The position numbers and the translations under genes are program-made. Positions 19,583-28,337 of a DNA stretch of 61,841 nucleotides are shown here, piece by piece. Each line of letters opens with the position of its first letter. Position 1 is the stretch's first letter. Where the stretch lies: positions 1-61,841 of the forward strand of contig JACPNG010000011.1 of assembly GCA_016185605.1 (NCBI GenBank). Reading direction: 5' to 3'. Origin of the DNA: Candidatus Woesearchaeota archaeon (GTDB taxonomy: Archaea > Nanobdellota > Nanobdellia > SCGC-AAA011-G17 > JACPNG01). The notes under the pieces were generated by a model, which saw only the letters and a list, made by a program, of their open reading frames with translations, was not told where the DNA came from and did not search any database.

Positions 19583-20599
19583 ATGAAATATTGTACTTCT
19601 TGTGGCAAGGAAATAAAAGGTAATGAAAAGTTTTGTATTCATTGTGGAGAAAGTTTACAAGGAACAAAACATAAAACAAAAATACAAATTGCCCAAATAG
19701 TATTTATACTAATAATTTTTATTGGTATCATAAGCTTCTCAGTCGTATTTCTTAAACAAAAAAATCAACAAGAATCTGAAGATATTATTCTACCAACTAA
19801 ATTATCTGATAGATTAATAAGAGCAATAGTACCAGAATCAAAAGAGTCTGATAATGGTGTTAAGAAAGAAGGTTACGCTTTTGAAATAGAAAAACCCTTT
19901 TATGAAGGAAATTATGAATATGATGAAAGGACAGTAGATTTTAGAATGGTATGTGAGAGACCTTGTCCTGTTCCTAGAAATATTTTAGATCAAGAATTTG
20001 TAGCAATTAGCTATGCGGTCTCTACTTTGAGAGGTCTTACACAAAGTGATTTTGAAGAACATATTCTACCTTTTGAGGTTCATGCTTCAGAAGATTCTAT
20101 TTGTCCTTTGCTTCCAACCGCTCTTGCTTATATGAGCACTTTTGTTGATAATAATGGTGTTGAAAGAGGTAAATTATGCTTTTTCTTTGAAGAACTGAAT
20201 TATAATAGGGACAAACTACCTTATTCTACCTCAATACATGAAGTTACCCATTTACTTGAATCTGGTAAAATAGAACATAATAGTGTTATTTGGGAAGGAT
20301 TATCTGAAATGATGGAATCTTTCTTTTTGAAAGGAAACGAGAGAAATAGTTTTTGTTGGCAAGGTAATGCATGGTATAAAGATATAGCACAAAATAATCA
20401 CGATCCTCATTGGGTTGGTGGAGCTTTATTTTTCGAATTATGTAATCAATATGGTTTTGATTATAATAGTTTACCTACTCTATTTGAAGAGATAGACAAG
20501 AGAGGGGAAGTTAGTATAAAAGAATTTGTTAATATAATAAATAATATTGTTGGAAGAGATACATCACCTTTATTTAGAAATGCTGGAGTTGATGTTTAG
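19583..20599 (+). CDS. zinc-ribbon membrane protein with extracytoplasmic metallopeptidase-like domain
   Basis: 'YCTSCGKEIKGNEKFCIHCG', TM segment, 'STSIHEVTHLLESG...WEGLSEMMESFF' (HExxH plus downstream Glu). Confidence 0.65.
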   Translation: MKYCTSCGKEIKGNEKFCIHCGESLQGTKHKTKIQIAQIVFILIIFIGIISFSVVFLKQKNQQESEDIILPTKLSDRLIRAIVPESKESDNGVKKEGYAFEIEKPFYEGNYEYDERTVDFRMVCERPCPVPRNILDQEFVAISYAVSTLRGLTQSDFEEHILPFEVHASEDSICPLLPTALAYMSTFVDNNGVERGKLCFFFEELNYNRDKLPYSTSIHEVTHLLESGKIEHNSVIWEGLSEMMESFFLKGNERNSFCWQGNAWYKDIAQNNHDPHWVGGALFFELCNQYGFDYNSLPTLFEEIDKRGEVSIKEFVNIINNIVGRDTSPLFRNAGVDV

Positions 20600-20601
20600 A
20601 A

Positions 20602-21453
20602 ATGGGAGAAAATATTCTAATAAAAGGTTTAAAATTACTGAGAGAAAATCCAGAAGGATTAATAAAAAAAGAATTAGAAAATGAACTTGGAAAAGACAAA
20701 TTCTATACAGAATTTTTATTTTTTGCATTAATGGGTAAACAAGAGGATCATTTAATAATACTAAATAATAAAGAGAAGTGGATTCTTACTAAAAGTGGTT
20801 TTGATTATTTAAGACAAGTAGAATTGGAGGAAAATCAAATAGAGGTAATAAATGTACAGAAAGAACAAAAAGAGATTTTATCCAAACAAGTTGAAGTATC
20901 AAAAGAACAAACTAAAATACAATCTGGTCAAAAGAGGTTTATGGGACTGCTTATTATAGTAACATTAATTTTAGGAGTATTATCTTATAATATTCAAATA
21001 AAACAAACAGAGATATTAGAGCAAACTAGCGTACCTAATCGTGCAGAATTGTTTATTAGAGGAGTAAGAACAAGTGGAGAAAATATCCCCACATATCATT
21101 ATTCAGCTTTTTCTGATCCAAATATGGGAGATATCGATATTTATATAGCTAATGTAGGTAGAATACCAAGCGGGGTGGTAAATTTAATAGGATGGGAGAA
21201 TGAAAATTGGTTAGATTCTAGTGTATTGAAAGAAGGATATCCAACTCATTTTTTAAATATAGAAAGTGGTGGACTAAATGTAACTGAATTAAAGATAAAA
21301 AATATATCTGATGTTCCTTTAGGAGTTAGTGATTTGATATTAAAATATGATTGTAATTTTTGTGAACCACTAACAAATTTTATTAATATAACTATTTGCG
21401 TTTATGAATCAAGCTATGGAGAATGTCAGAAACTCATAAATGAGATAAAATGA
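20602..21453 (+). CDS. winged-helix-like, coiled-coil membrane protein
   Basis: N-terminal wHTH-like region, long charged helix, TM 'FMGLLIIVTLILGVLSYNI', extracytoplasmic C-terminus. Confidence 0.55.
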   Translation: MGENILIKGLKLLRENPEGLIKKELENELGKDKFYTEFLFFALMGKQEDHLIILNNKEKWILTKSGFDYLRQVELEENQIEVINVQKEQKEILSKQVEVSKEQTKIQSGQKRFMGLLIIVTLILGVLSYNIQIKQTEILEQTSVPNRAELFIRGVRTSGENIPTYHYSAFSDPNMGDIDIYIANVGRIPSGVVNLIGWENENWLDSSVLKEGYPTHFLNIESGGLNVTELKIKNISDVPLGVSDLILKYDCNFCEPLTNFINITICVYESSYGECQKLINEIK

Positions 21454-21893
21454 TAATAGCTGAATCTGAAGAATCTAAAAGTATCAGAGGAATAATTTTG
21501 GCTGATTGCTCTGAATTAGATAAACTTCTCTCAAATTTTCTCTCAAATTACTTTAGTAAGGAAGATAAAAAGAAAGAATTATTTAATTTAGTTTTTAATA
21601 CAGATATGCTTAATTTATACAATAAAATTAAGATATTTAAGAGAGTAATTAATACTGATTTCTATTCTGATTATGATAAATTAATTGAAGCATTAATTTG
21701 GCTTAATAAGACAAGAAACCATCTTGCTCATTGGATTTGGGATCACGAAAAAAGTCAAGATAAAGATAAATTTTCTGTTCTGAAAAATCCTAGTGATGGT
21801 AAACAAATTCTCTTAGTTGATAATAATTTATTAAAAGAACATGAGAAAAGATTTATGGATATTTTAATGTTCTTTGATGTTTATTATGCTTAA
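21450..21893 (+). CDS. candidate HEPN-domain protein
   Basis: Helical, 'LNKTRNHLAHWIWD' contains RNxxxH; ATGA overlap with upstream ORF. Confidence 0.45.
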   Translation: MIIAESEESKSIRGIILADCSELDKLLSNFLSNYFSKEDKKKELFNLVFNTDMLNLYNKIKIFKRVINTDFYSDYDKLIEALIWLNKTRNHLAHWIWDHEKSQDKDKFSVLKNPSDGKQILLVDNNLLKEHEKRFMDILMFFDVYYA

Positions 21894-21895
21894 TT

Positions 21896-22099
21896 CTATC
21901 TCTTTCTCCAAAAGAAACCAGCCTTAGATTTTAGTTTTTCTATTTTATTTTGAGATTCCAATTCCATTAAAATTCTATACAAAGCATGCCAATTTATAAT
22001 CTTTTTAACTTTAGATTCTAATTCTTTTAACACTTCATTAGTACTTTTAATTTGATCTTTTTTTATTATATCCAATAATTCCTTATCATATTTACTCAT
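21896..22099 (-). CDS. small winged-helix-like protein
   Basis: 67 aa 'LLDIIKKDQIKSTNEVLKELESKVKKIINWHALYRILMELESQNKIEKLK'. Confidence 0.5.
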   Translation of the reverse strand: MSKYDKELLDIIKKDQIKSTNEVLKELESKVKKIINWHALYRILMELESQNKIEKLKSKAGFFWRKR

Positions 22100-22227
22100 A
22101 TAAATATTTATATCAAATCTTTTTATATTCTAATATACAAATCTTTATACCAAATATTTATATATAAGTAGTCTAAATGTTTATATATTAGAATCAATAT
22201 TATAAATATATAAGAAGAACTAAGAAG

Positions 22228-22896
22228 ATGAAATTTAAGATACTATTAGGCATATTTTTTATAATTATTCTAATTAATATATACAGTAGTGAAGCTCAAA
22301 TATTAAGATTAATTGGAGAACCCAAAATATTAGTTTGTCAAGAAGATATAGAATTAGTGTCTTTAGCATATAAAGAAGTTAAATTCGTTGTTCAAAATCA
22401 AGCAGAAAATAATGCTAATTTTAATGCTTTCATAGTATGTGAAGACGATAGTCATCAAGAAATTTTTCCAAGCAGAATACAATTTAAGAGTGACGAAATT
22501 GAGACAATCCAAGGAAGAGTTAGTTTTGGTACTCAAGAAGATAAGTCTGTATCTTGTATATTTACTGTTCAAGATTTAAATAATCCAGATAATAAAGATA
22601 GTTGTAATTTTAATGTTAATGTTAAACCTAGACCCATAGATTGTGATATTGGAGATACTATATGTAGAGACAATGATTTATATGCCTGTGAAAGTGGAAC
22701 TAAATTTGTCAAGATTAAAACATGTGAATTAGGATGTGAAGAAACTGGAAAAGTGGGTGTTGCAAAATGTAAGGGAGAACAATTAGTCACTAATAAAAGT
22801 TATCAAAAGAAAGAATCTAATTATATAATACCTTCAATAATTATTGCATTTGCTATCATCATAGGAGCTTGGATAATTAAAAGAAAAAGAAAATGA
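22228..22896 (+). CDS. secreted/membrane-anchored protein
   Basis: N-terminal signal sequence, cysteine-rich segment, C-terminal TM 'IIPSIIIAFAIIIGAWIIKRKRK'. Confidence 0.6.
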   Translation: MKFKILLGIFFIIILINIYSSEAQILRLIGEPKILVCQEDIELVSLAYKEVKFVVQNQAENNANFNAFIVCEDDSHQEIFPSRIQFKSDEIETIQGRVSFGTQEDKSVSCIFTVQDLNNPDNKDSCNFNVNVKPRPIDCDIGDTICRDNDLYACESGTKFVKIKTCELGCEETGKVGVAKCKGEQLVTNKSYQKKESNYIIPSIIIAFAIIIGAWIIKRKRK

Positions 22897-23255
22897 AAGT
22901 TGATTTCAAAATATTGTTAATCTTAATCTCTTTAGTTGTATTAGCTGGTTGTACCAATCAAAATTCAAATTATCCAGTTGCTAATTCAGAAAATTGTAAA
23001 GATTACTGTCCTACTAAAAATTTCCCTGCTTGGACTGAATTTTCAGAAGAACCAAAAAGCGATTTTTTTGATTTACATATTCCAATATCAGATTGGAATG
23101 AACATCCTCAAGTTTTAACGAGTGACTGTTCGAAGGAATTGCGAAAACGAACAGGAATCACTCAAACAGAAGGTTGTGGTATATGTAGGATAGGAGATGT
23201 TACTGTAACTGATGATGCTACTATTGGTTGTGAATGTTACTATGGCAGATGTTAA
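22893..23255 (+). CDS. lipoprotein-like secreted protein
   Basis: 'ILLILISLVVLAGCTNQ' lipobox; cysteine-rich. Confidence 0.6.
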   Translation: MKVDFKILLILISLVVLAGCTNQNSNYPVANSENCKDYCPTKNFPAWTEFSEEPKSDFFDLHIPISDWNEHPQVLTSDCSKELRKRTGITQTEGCGICRIGDVTVTDDATIGCECYYGRC

Positions 23256-23280
23256 AATGAATGGAGGAAATGAATAAAAA

Positions 23281-23721
23281 ATGAATAAAATTATTAGATA
23301 TTCAATTACTACTCTAATAATTATAGGTTTTCTTATTGGTTTTTTTATATTTCTAAAGAGAGGACAAGTTCCAGACATAATAATACCTTATAATATTGGT
23401 GTATTATTTACTCAATTTGGTTCTACTCCAGACAGTTTTTGGAGAGACCACAAGTTAGTATCTACTACATTTAGAGTTGATAGTGGATTAGGAGATTACA
23501 ATGGGGGTAAACATAAAGATATAAGTGCTAGACAAACCTGTAATGACGAGTTTGATAAAAGAAATTATCCCGTTGAGTATTACTCTGATGGAAATAATAA
23601 TTACCCTATAAGGTCTTGTTGGATTGAAGGAATAGGCTCAAGAGAATTTGAATGTGAAGGAAATACTTGTCATACAAATGCTTATGTTGATTGTGATTGT
23701 TTTTATGCAGTTAGGAACTAA
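23281..23721 (+). CDS. membrane-anchored cysteine-rich protein
   Basis: N-terminal TM; C-terminal 'VDCDCFY' resembles 'IGCECYY' of the preceding ORF. Confidence 0.55.
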   Translation: MNKIIRYSITTLIIIGFLIGFFIFLKRGQVPDIIIPYNIGVLFTQFGSTPDSFWRDHKLVSTTFRVDSGLGDYNGGKHKDISARQTCNDEFDKRNYPVEYYSDGNNNYPIRSCWIEGIGSREFECEGNTCHTNAYVDCDCFYAVRN

Positions 23722-23742
23722 TAGATAATATAATTATATTTA

Positions 23743-24480
23743 TTATCTTCCAAATCTCCCTTTTATTCTTTTATTAGCTTTCTCAAACTCTTCTTTTTTT
23801 ATAATTCTTTCTTCTAAGTAGATTTTATTCCTAATTATAGAATAAACAGAAGCTAAAGATATCCCATATTTATCAACAATCTCATTATAAGTACTACCTT
23901 CATTCCATAATTTAAATATCTCTTTAATATCATTAATACTATTAGGATCTTGAATCATGACACCATCTTTAACTTTAAATCCATATGGGGCTCTTCCAAC
24001 TCTAACACCTAAACTAATTTTCCTTTTTAATCCTAAAATAGTTCTTTCAGATATAAGCTCTCTTTCAAATTGAGCTACAGAAGAAAATAGATTAAGTACT
24101 AAATTTCTAGATGCTCTACCTATAATAGAATTATCTCCAGTATCTATATTTTCTCTTATAATAATAAATCTCTTGTTTAGCTTATCTAATATATTAAAAG
24201 ACTCATGCAAATGAATTAAAGACCTCATCCATCTATCTACAGAATAACAAATTATAATATTAAACTTATCATCTTTAGCTTCTTTCATTAGTTGATCTAA
24301 AAAAGGTCTAGAAGCCTTTCCTCCACTCTCTCCTTTGTCAATATATTCTTTATAGAGATCCCATTTATTCTGTTTTATCTTATCTCTGCATATCTCTAAT
24401 TGGTTTTCTATGCTATTAGAAGGCTCATCCTTATTCCTAATTACGCTGATCCTTGCATATATACAAGCTATATCCTTCAT
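23743..24480 (-). CDS. serine recombinase (resolvase/invertase family)
   Basis: 'CIYARISV', 'IICYSVDRWMRSLIHL', 'FERELISERTILGLKRKISLGVRVGRAPYGF', C-terminal HTH. Confidence 0.93.
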   Translation of the reverse strand: MKDIACIYARISVIRNKDEPSNSIENQLEICRDKIKQNKWDLYKEYIDKGESGGKASRPFLDQLMKEAKDDKFNIIICYSVDRWMRSLIHLHESFNILDKLNKRFIIIRENIDTGDNSIIGRASRNLVLNLFSSVAQFERELISERTILGLKRKISLGVRVGRAPYGFKVKDGVMIQDPNSINDIKEIFKLWNEGSTYNEIVDKYGISLASVYSIIRNKIYLEERIIKKEEFEKANKRIKGRFGR

Positions 24481-24525
24481 TTTTACTCTTTTTAAGGCAT
24501 ATATAATTAAATTTTAGATACTTAT

Positions 24526-24555
24526 TATTTTAGTAAACGGTCGTTTTCTAAAATA
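24526..24555. promoter_or_regulatory. candidate serine-recombinase crossover site
   Basis: TATTTTAGTAAACGGTCGTTTTCTAAAATA: inverted half-sites (one T/T mismatch) around an asymmetric GT centre, 46-75 bp upstream of the recombinase start. Confidence 0.6.
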
Positions 24556-24854
24556 TAAATGCTACTAAAATGGCTTAGAATAGCCTTTAAATCCATTATT
24601 TTAAGTTTTAAAAGTCTAAAACAATTATTAACTATATTAGAAAATATAAGTAATAATTTTATTTTTGATTTAAATTTTTCTAAATAGTAATACCAGTCTA
24701 TAAAGGGAAAAATTATTCTATTAAAATATAAATTTTTTTGGTTATTAATTAATAATCGCATTTTTTTATGATTTTCTAGGTTTTATTTAAGATTATAATT
24801 TAGTTTTAAAACAAAAAATATACTATTGAGGCATGTCTATTGATAATCTCCTGC

Positions 24855-25238
24855 TTATTGTTTTTTCTTAGGTTCAAACCATGAGAATTTAGATATTCTC
24901 CTTAATTCAACATACTCGGGAATGTATTTTACTTCATTCTTTCCTTCTTTTAAGTCAATTATAGCTATTCTATAAGGTCTTAATCTCTCTTTCTTCTTAT
25001 AGTAGCCTTGTCTCCAGATATAAAGGTAAAAATAACCATTTCCAAACTTATTATAAAGCCATTTTGCTAGTTTATCTCTTCTTTCTAGTTCAGAATAAGG
25101 GATTAAGAATGTGCCTTTGGATCTAAACACATATCTGTAGACTTTTTTTCTTATTTTAGGACTCCAATGTTTTAATCCTTCATTTGACATTGGCTCTCTA
25201 ACAACAATCATAATTTTTCTAGCTTGAATCATTATCAA
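24855..25238 (-). CDS. hypothetical protein
   Basis: 127 aa; overlaps the ATPase ORF. Confidence 0.5.
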   Translation of the reverse strand: MIMIQARKIMIVVREPMSNEGLKHWSPKIRKKVYRYVFRSKGTFLIPYSELERRDKLAKWLYNKFGNGYFYLYIWRQGYYKKKERLRPYRIAIIDLKEGKNEVKYIPEYVELRRISKFSWFEPKKKQ

Positions 25239-26802
25239 CCTCTTTTAATTTTCTTAATATATTGAAGACCATGGGTTGAGAAATTTTATATTTCTGGGCT
25301 ATTTTGCTTTGAGAAAGTCCAGCTTCAGAATCTTTTAGAATATCCAAGTTTCTCTTTTCTAGTTCTATCCTTTTTTCTGATACCTTTTCTTGCTTAATTT
25401 TTTGTAATTCTTCTTTAATATTTTCACTTTTAGTCTTTTCTTCTTGTATTTTCCTTCTTGCTTCTATTCTTCTTTTAACTTTATTTCTTGCAATCTGCAT
25501 AAAATAGTTTATGCTTTTTTGCTTCTTTTCATTCATTTGCCTCTTTAAACTAGAATAGTTAATCATTTTTTCTGGAAAGAATTTCTCATAGAATTTATCA
25601 AATTTGTACCCTGCTTCACAATGAGGAAAGGGACTAAAACAAAATCTTAATGGTATCTCATTTTCTACTCCTAAACCTCCACCAATTATATAAAATTGGT
25701 TTCTTTCTAGATCTAAGATGAACTGAATATCATCATTATTATAACCATAAACTTTTCTTAGAGTATCTAAATCAGTTTCTCCGCTAATCTTCATTACTAT
25801 TATTTTAGTAAATGAATTGCTTCTCAATAAAGATTTACTTAGTCCAGCTAAAGATTGCGATGTGGATAATGAGTTAATCTTTCGTGCTCTAAAATTGGTA
25901 TTAAGGTGTCTAGCTATTTGATTGCTTAATATTCTAGAATATTGAACTGTAGAATCAGAGGGGCAAATATCCTTAATCTCATCTAATACTACTAAAATTC
26001 CTTTTTTAGATAAATGAGCATGTTCTACTAATTGATTTAAAAGCATTAAAACAAAAAAATCCTTTGTTTTTTGGTCTTTTATATATCTTGTTGAAAATAT
26101 TTTAATTGAAGTATCTGAAAATATCTCCTTTTTCCAATCTAAACTTAAAGTAGAATTAGATTCTTGTAAAAACATATGTCTTTGAAATCTGTTGAATATT
26201 CTGACTAATTCGTCTAGGTTCTTTATAGTTCCTAAACTAACGCCACTCAAAGCGAAATTTTCAGGATCTGGCATTCTAAATTCATAAGATCCCTCTAATT
26301 GTGTTTTTCTCTCTATTAAATGGCTAAGGTTGAACATAAAAGACCATAAATCTTCATTTTCTTTTAAGGAATCTCTGGCAGAAATTAATAGTTCCCTTGT
26401 GCTTTTATCCTCTGATGTCTCAATTAGCAAATTAAATGCCGAATCATCTATTGATAATATAGGAAAAGAAAAAAATCTTGTCTCTGGGATTTTTATATTT
26501 GGAATCTCAAAAGTAAAGGGGTGAAGAATTCTAATAGAAACTGACTCTGGTTTATTATCTTGAATATTTAATCTTTTTCTATGATATTGCTTCATTATTG
26601 TATCTGGAAAACACATAAATCCTAATTCCATTAAACCCTTAACATCGCTACAAATAAGAATATCAAAACCCTCTTTCCAATAACTATAAATTGTTCTTTC
26701 TATGGCATGTGTCTTCCCAATTCCAGATTGTCCAATTATTAAGAGCTGTTCATCTTCATCAATTTCTTTTTCATCTGACTTTCTTAATGCTAATTTTGTC
26801 AT
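25219..26802 (-). CDS. HerA/VirB4-like ATPase with C-terminal HTH
   Basis: Walker A 'IIGQSGIGKTHAI', Walker B 'GILVVLDEIKDI', 'NQIARHLNTNFRARKINSLSTSQS'; C-terminal 'AGLSQSKIAQKYKISQPMVFNILRKL'. Confidence 0.75.
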   Translation of the reverse strand: MTKLALRKSDEKEIDEDEQLLIIGQSGIGKTHAIERTIYSYWKEGFDILICSDVKGLMELGFMCFPDTIMKQYHRKRLNIQDNKPESVSIRILHPFTFEIPNIKIPETRFFSFPILSIDDSAFNLLIETSEDKSTRELLISARDSLKENEDLWSFMFNLSHLIERKTQLEGSYEFRMPDPENFALSGVSLGTIKNLDELVRIFNRFQRHMFLQESNSTLSLDWKKEIFSDTSIKIFSTRYIKDQKTKDFFVLMLLNQLVEHAHLSKKGILVVLDEIKDICPSDSTVQYSRILSNQIARHLNTNFRARKINSLSTSQSLAGLSKSLLRSNSFTKIIVMKISGETDLDTLRKVYGYNNDDIQFILDLERNQFYIIGGGLGVENEIPLRFCFSPFPHCEAGYKFDKFYEKFFPEKMINYSSLKRQMNEKKQKSINYFMQIARNKVKRRIEARRKIQEEKTKSENIKEELQKIKQEKVSEKRIELEKRNLDILKDSEAGLSQSKIAQKYKISQPMVFNILRKLKEVDNDSS

Positions 26803-27269
26803 TTCTTTTCCTCTCTTTTTTTCTCAATTTCTGACCAGAACGAATTTGGAATATCCATATGTTTTAGCTTTTTTGTCTCATTTAATAGAATGTAAAAAGC
26901 TTCATAAATAATATCTATATATAAAGAGGATTTTGCAAATAAATTTCGGTATTTAATTACATAAGGAGACGTAACATCAATTTCTTTTCTTAATTTTCTA
27001 TCGTCTAACTGAAAGAGATAAAAATTTAATTCCGATAAGATTATTCCAACCTTTCTCAATTTCTTTATTTTAATATCATATTTTTCCTTCCAGACTTTTT
27101 TTAACGGGTCATCTCCTAATTTCCCCCTTAGCATTGCTATAACTTCGTATAAAATTAGGTAACCTGTTCCAGAAGTGTCAGAATAAGCTTTAGCCATCCT
27201 CATCAAAATTCCTTGTTGAGTTGAGCTTTTGAATTCTCTTCTTAGATCAAATGCGTTATCATCTTCCAT
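26799..27269 (-). CDS. hypothetical element protein
   Basis: 156 aa in a tightly packed operon. Confidence 0.5.
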   Translation of the reverse strand: MEDDNAFDLRREFKSSTQQGILMRMAKAYSDTSGTGYLILYEVIAMLRGKLGDDPLKKVWKEKYDIKIKKLRKVGIILSELNFYLFQLDDRKLRKEIDVTSPYVIKYRNLFAKSSLYIDIIYEAFYILLNETKKLKHMDIPNSFWSEIEKKREEKK

Positions 27270-27734
27270 TTAGAAATCCTCCCAAACAGCTACAATATGA
27301 TGATCTATCCTAGTTAATTTTCTAATCTCTTTTTCTTGTTCTTTAGATTGTATAATCTTAAATAAGATACTATAATCTTCTCTTATCTTTTGTTGCAAAA
27401 AAGAGAATGCTTTTTTTCTCAATAAAAAGTATCTCTTTCTGATTCTTCTGTTATAATCTCTATCTGACTCATTATCTTGTTTTGGAGCACTATTTTCTAT
27501 AGCTTCTTTCAATGCACCAAAGATATAATAAGCAAAATACTGTCTTCTAGTCTTTTCTAACTTATGATTTATAGGAAACCCTTCAAACTTTAGTTGTTGT
27601 AGAGCTAAATCATAGGACTTATAGAAATTATATGGACTAAATCTTAGTTCATTAAATATTTTTAAATTATGTTCTATTAAATTTCTAATTATCATCATTA
27701 TCCTCCTCCAAATCTTGATCTTCTGTGGACTCAA
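27270..27734 (-). CDS. hypothetical element protein
   Basis: 154 aa in the same operon. Confidence 0.5.
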   Translation of the reverse strand: MSPQKIKIWRRIMMIIRNLIEHNLKIFNELRFSPYNFYKSYDLALQQLKFEGFPINHKLEKTRRQYFAYYIFGALKEAIENSAPKQDNESDRDYNRRIRKRYFLLRKKAFSFLQQKIREDYSILFKIIQSKEQEKEIRKLTRIDHHIVAVWEDF

Positions 27735-28206
27735 ATTCTAGGCTACTTATGTTAAATTTTAACTTCTTGAGAATTTCTAGAGAAACATCAAATAAATAAT
27801 TAAAATCATAAAGAAATACATCCTTGACTATAAAAAAATCATTACTAGCCCTTTCTAGCTTTTTAAATAGCATATCAAATTCTTTATCATTTTCTTTTTT
27901 ATTTTCAAATAATAATTTTTCTAATCTTTCTTTTTTTTCCAGCAATTTTTGAAAGATTAAGAATTTATCTTGAAGGATCACAATTCCTTTTTTTATATCT
28001 GGATTCTTTATGAATTTTTTTGTGAGTAAAATTATATTAAGCCCAGCTTGATAATCATTAGTATCATTATATTTTACAAAATTTTTGTTTAATAAAGTCG
28101 AATCTAAACTGTCCAATTTTATGTCTTCAATAAGTTCAATTTTATCTAATTCTATCCTTTCTATCTCCATATTCAATATATTTACATCTCGATTTTCTTT
28201 TTCCAT
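27685..28206 (-). CDS. hypothetical element protein, Glu/Lys-rich
   Basis: 173 aa in the same operon. Confidence 0.5.
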   Translation of the reverse strand: MEKENRDVNILNMEIERIELDKIELIEDIKLDSLDSTLLNKNFVKYNDTNDYQAGLNIILLTKKFIKNPDIKKGIVILQDKFLIFQKLLEKKERLEKLLFENKKENDKEFDMLFKKLERASNDFFIVKDVFLYDFNYLFDVSLEILKKLKFNISSLEFESTEDQDLEEDNDDN

Positions 28207-28257
28207 TTTATCACCCCAATGTTGTTTATTTCTTTAAAGTTTTACTTAAATATAAAA

Positions 28258-28316
28258 CAACCCTGACATCGTGACAACCTTGACATCATTCAGTCAACCC
28301 TGTCACAAGGTCAACC
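28258..28316. repeat. iteron-like direct repeats
   Basis: CAACC at 28258, 28275, 28295, 28312 (spacing 17/20/17); first three extend as CAACC[C/T]TG[A/T]CA. Confidence 0.5.
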
Positions 28317-28337
28317 TTTTTTTCTATTTTACTTTTA

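Noticed and set aside
24525-24761. ORF 24525-24761 (78 aa)
   Set aside because: Covers the recombinase palindrome and a very AT-rich intergenic stretch; no family or composition support.
28258-28316. CRISPR array
   Set aside because: Repeat units are ~10 bp with 17-20 bp period, only four copies and no cas genes in the window.
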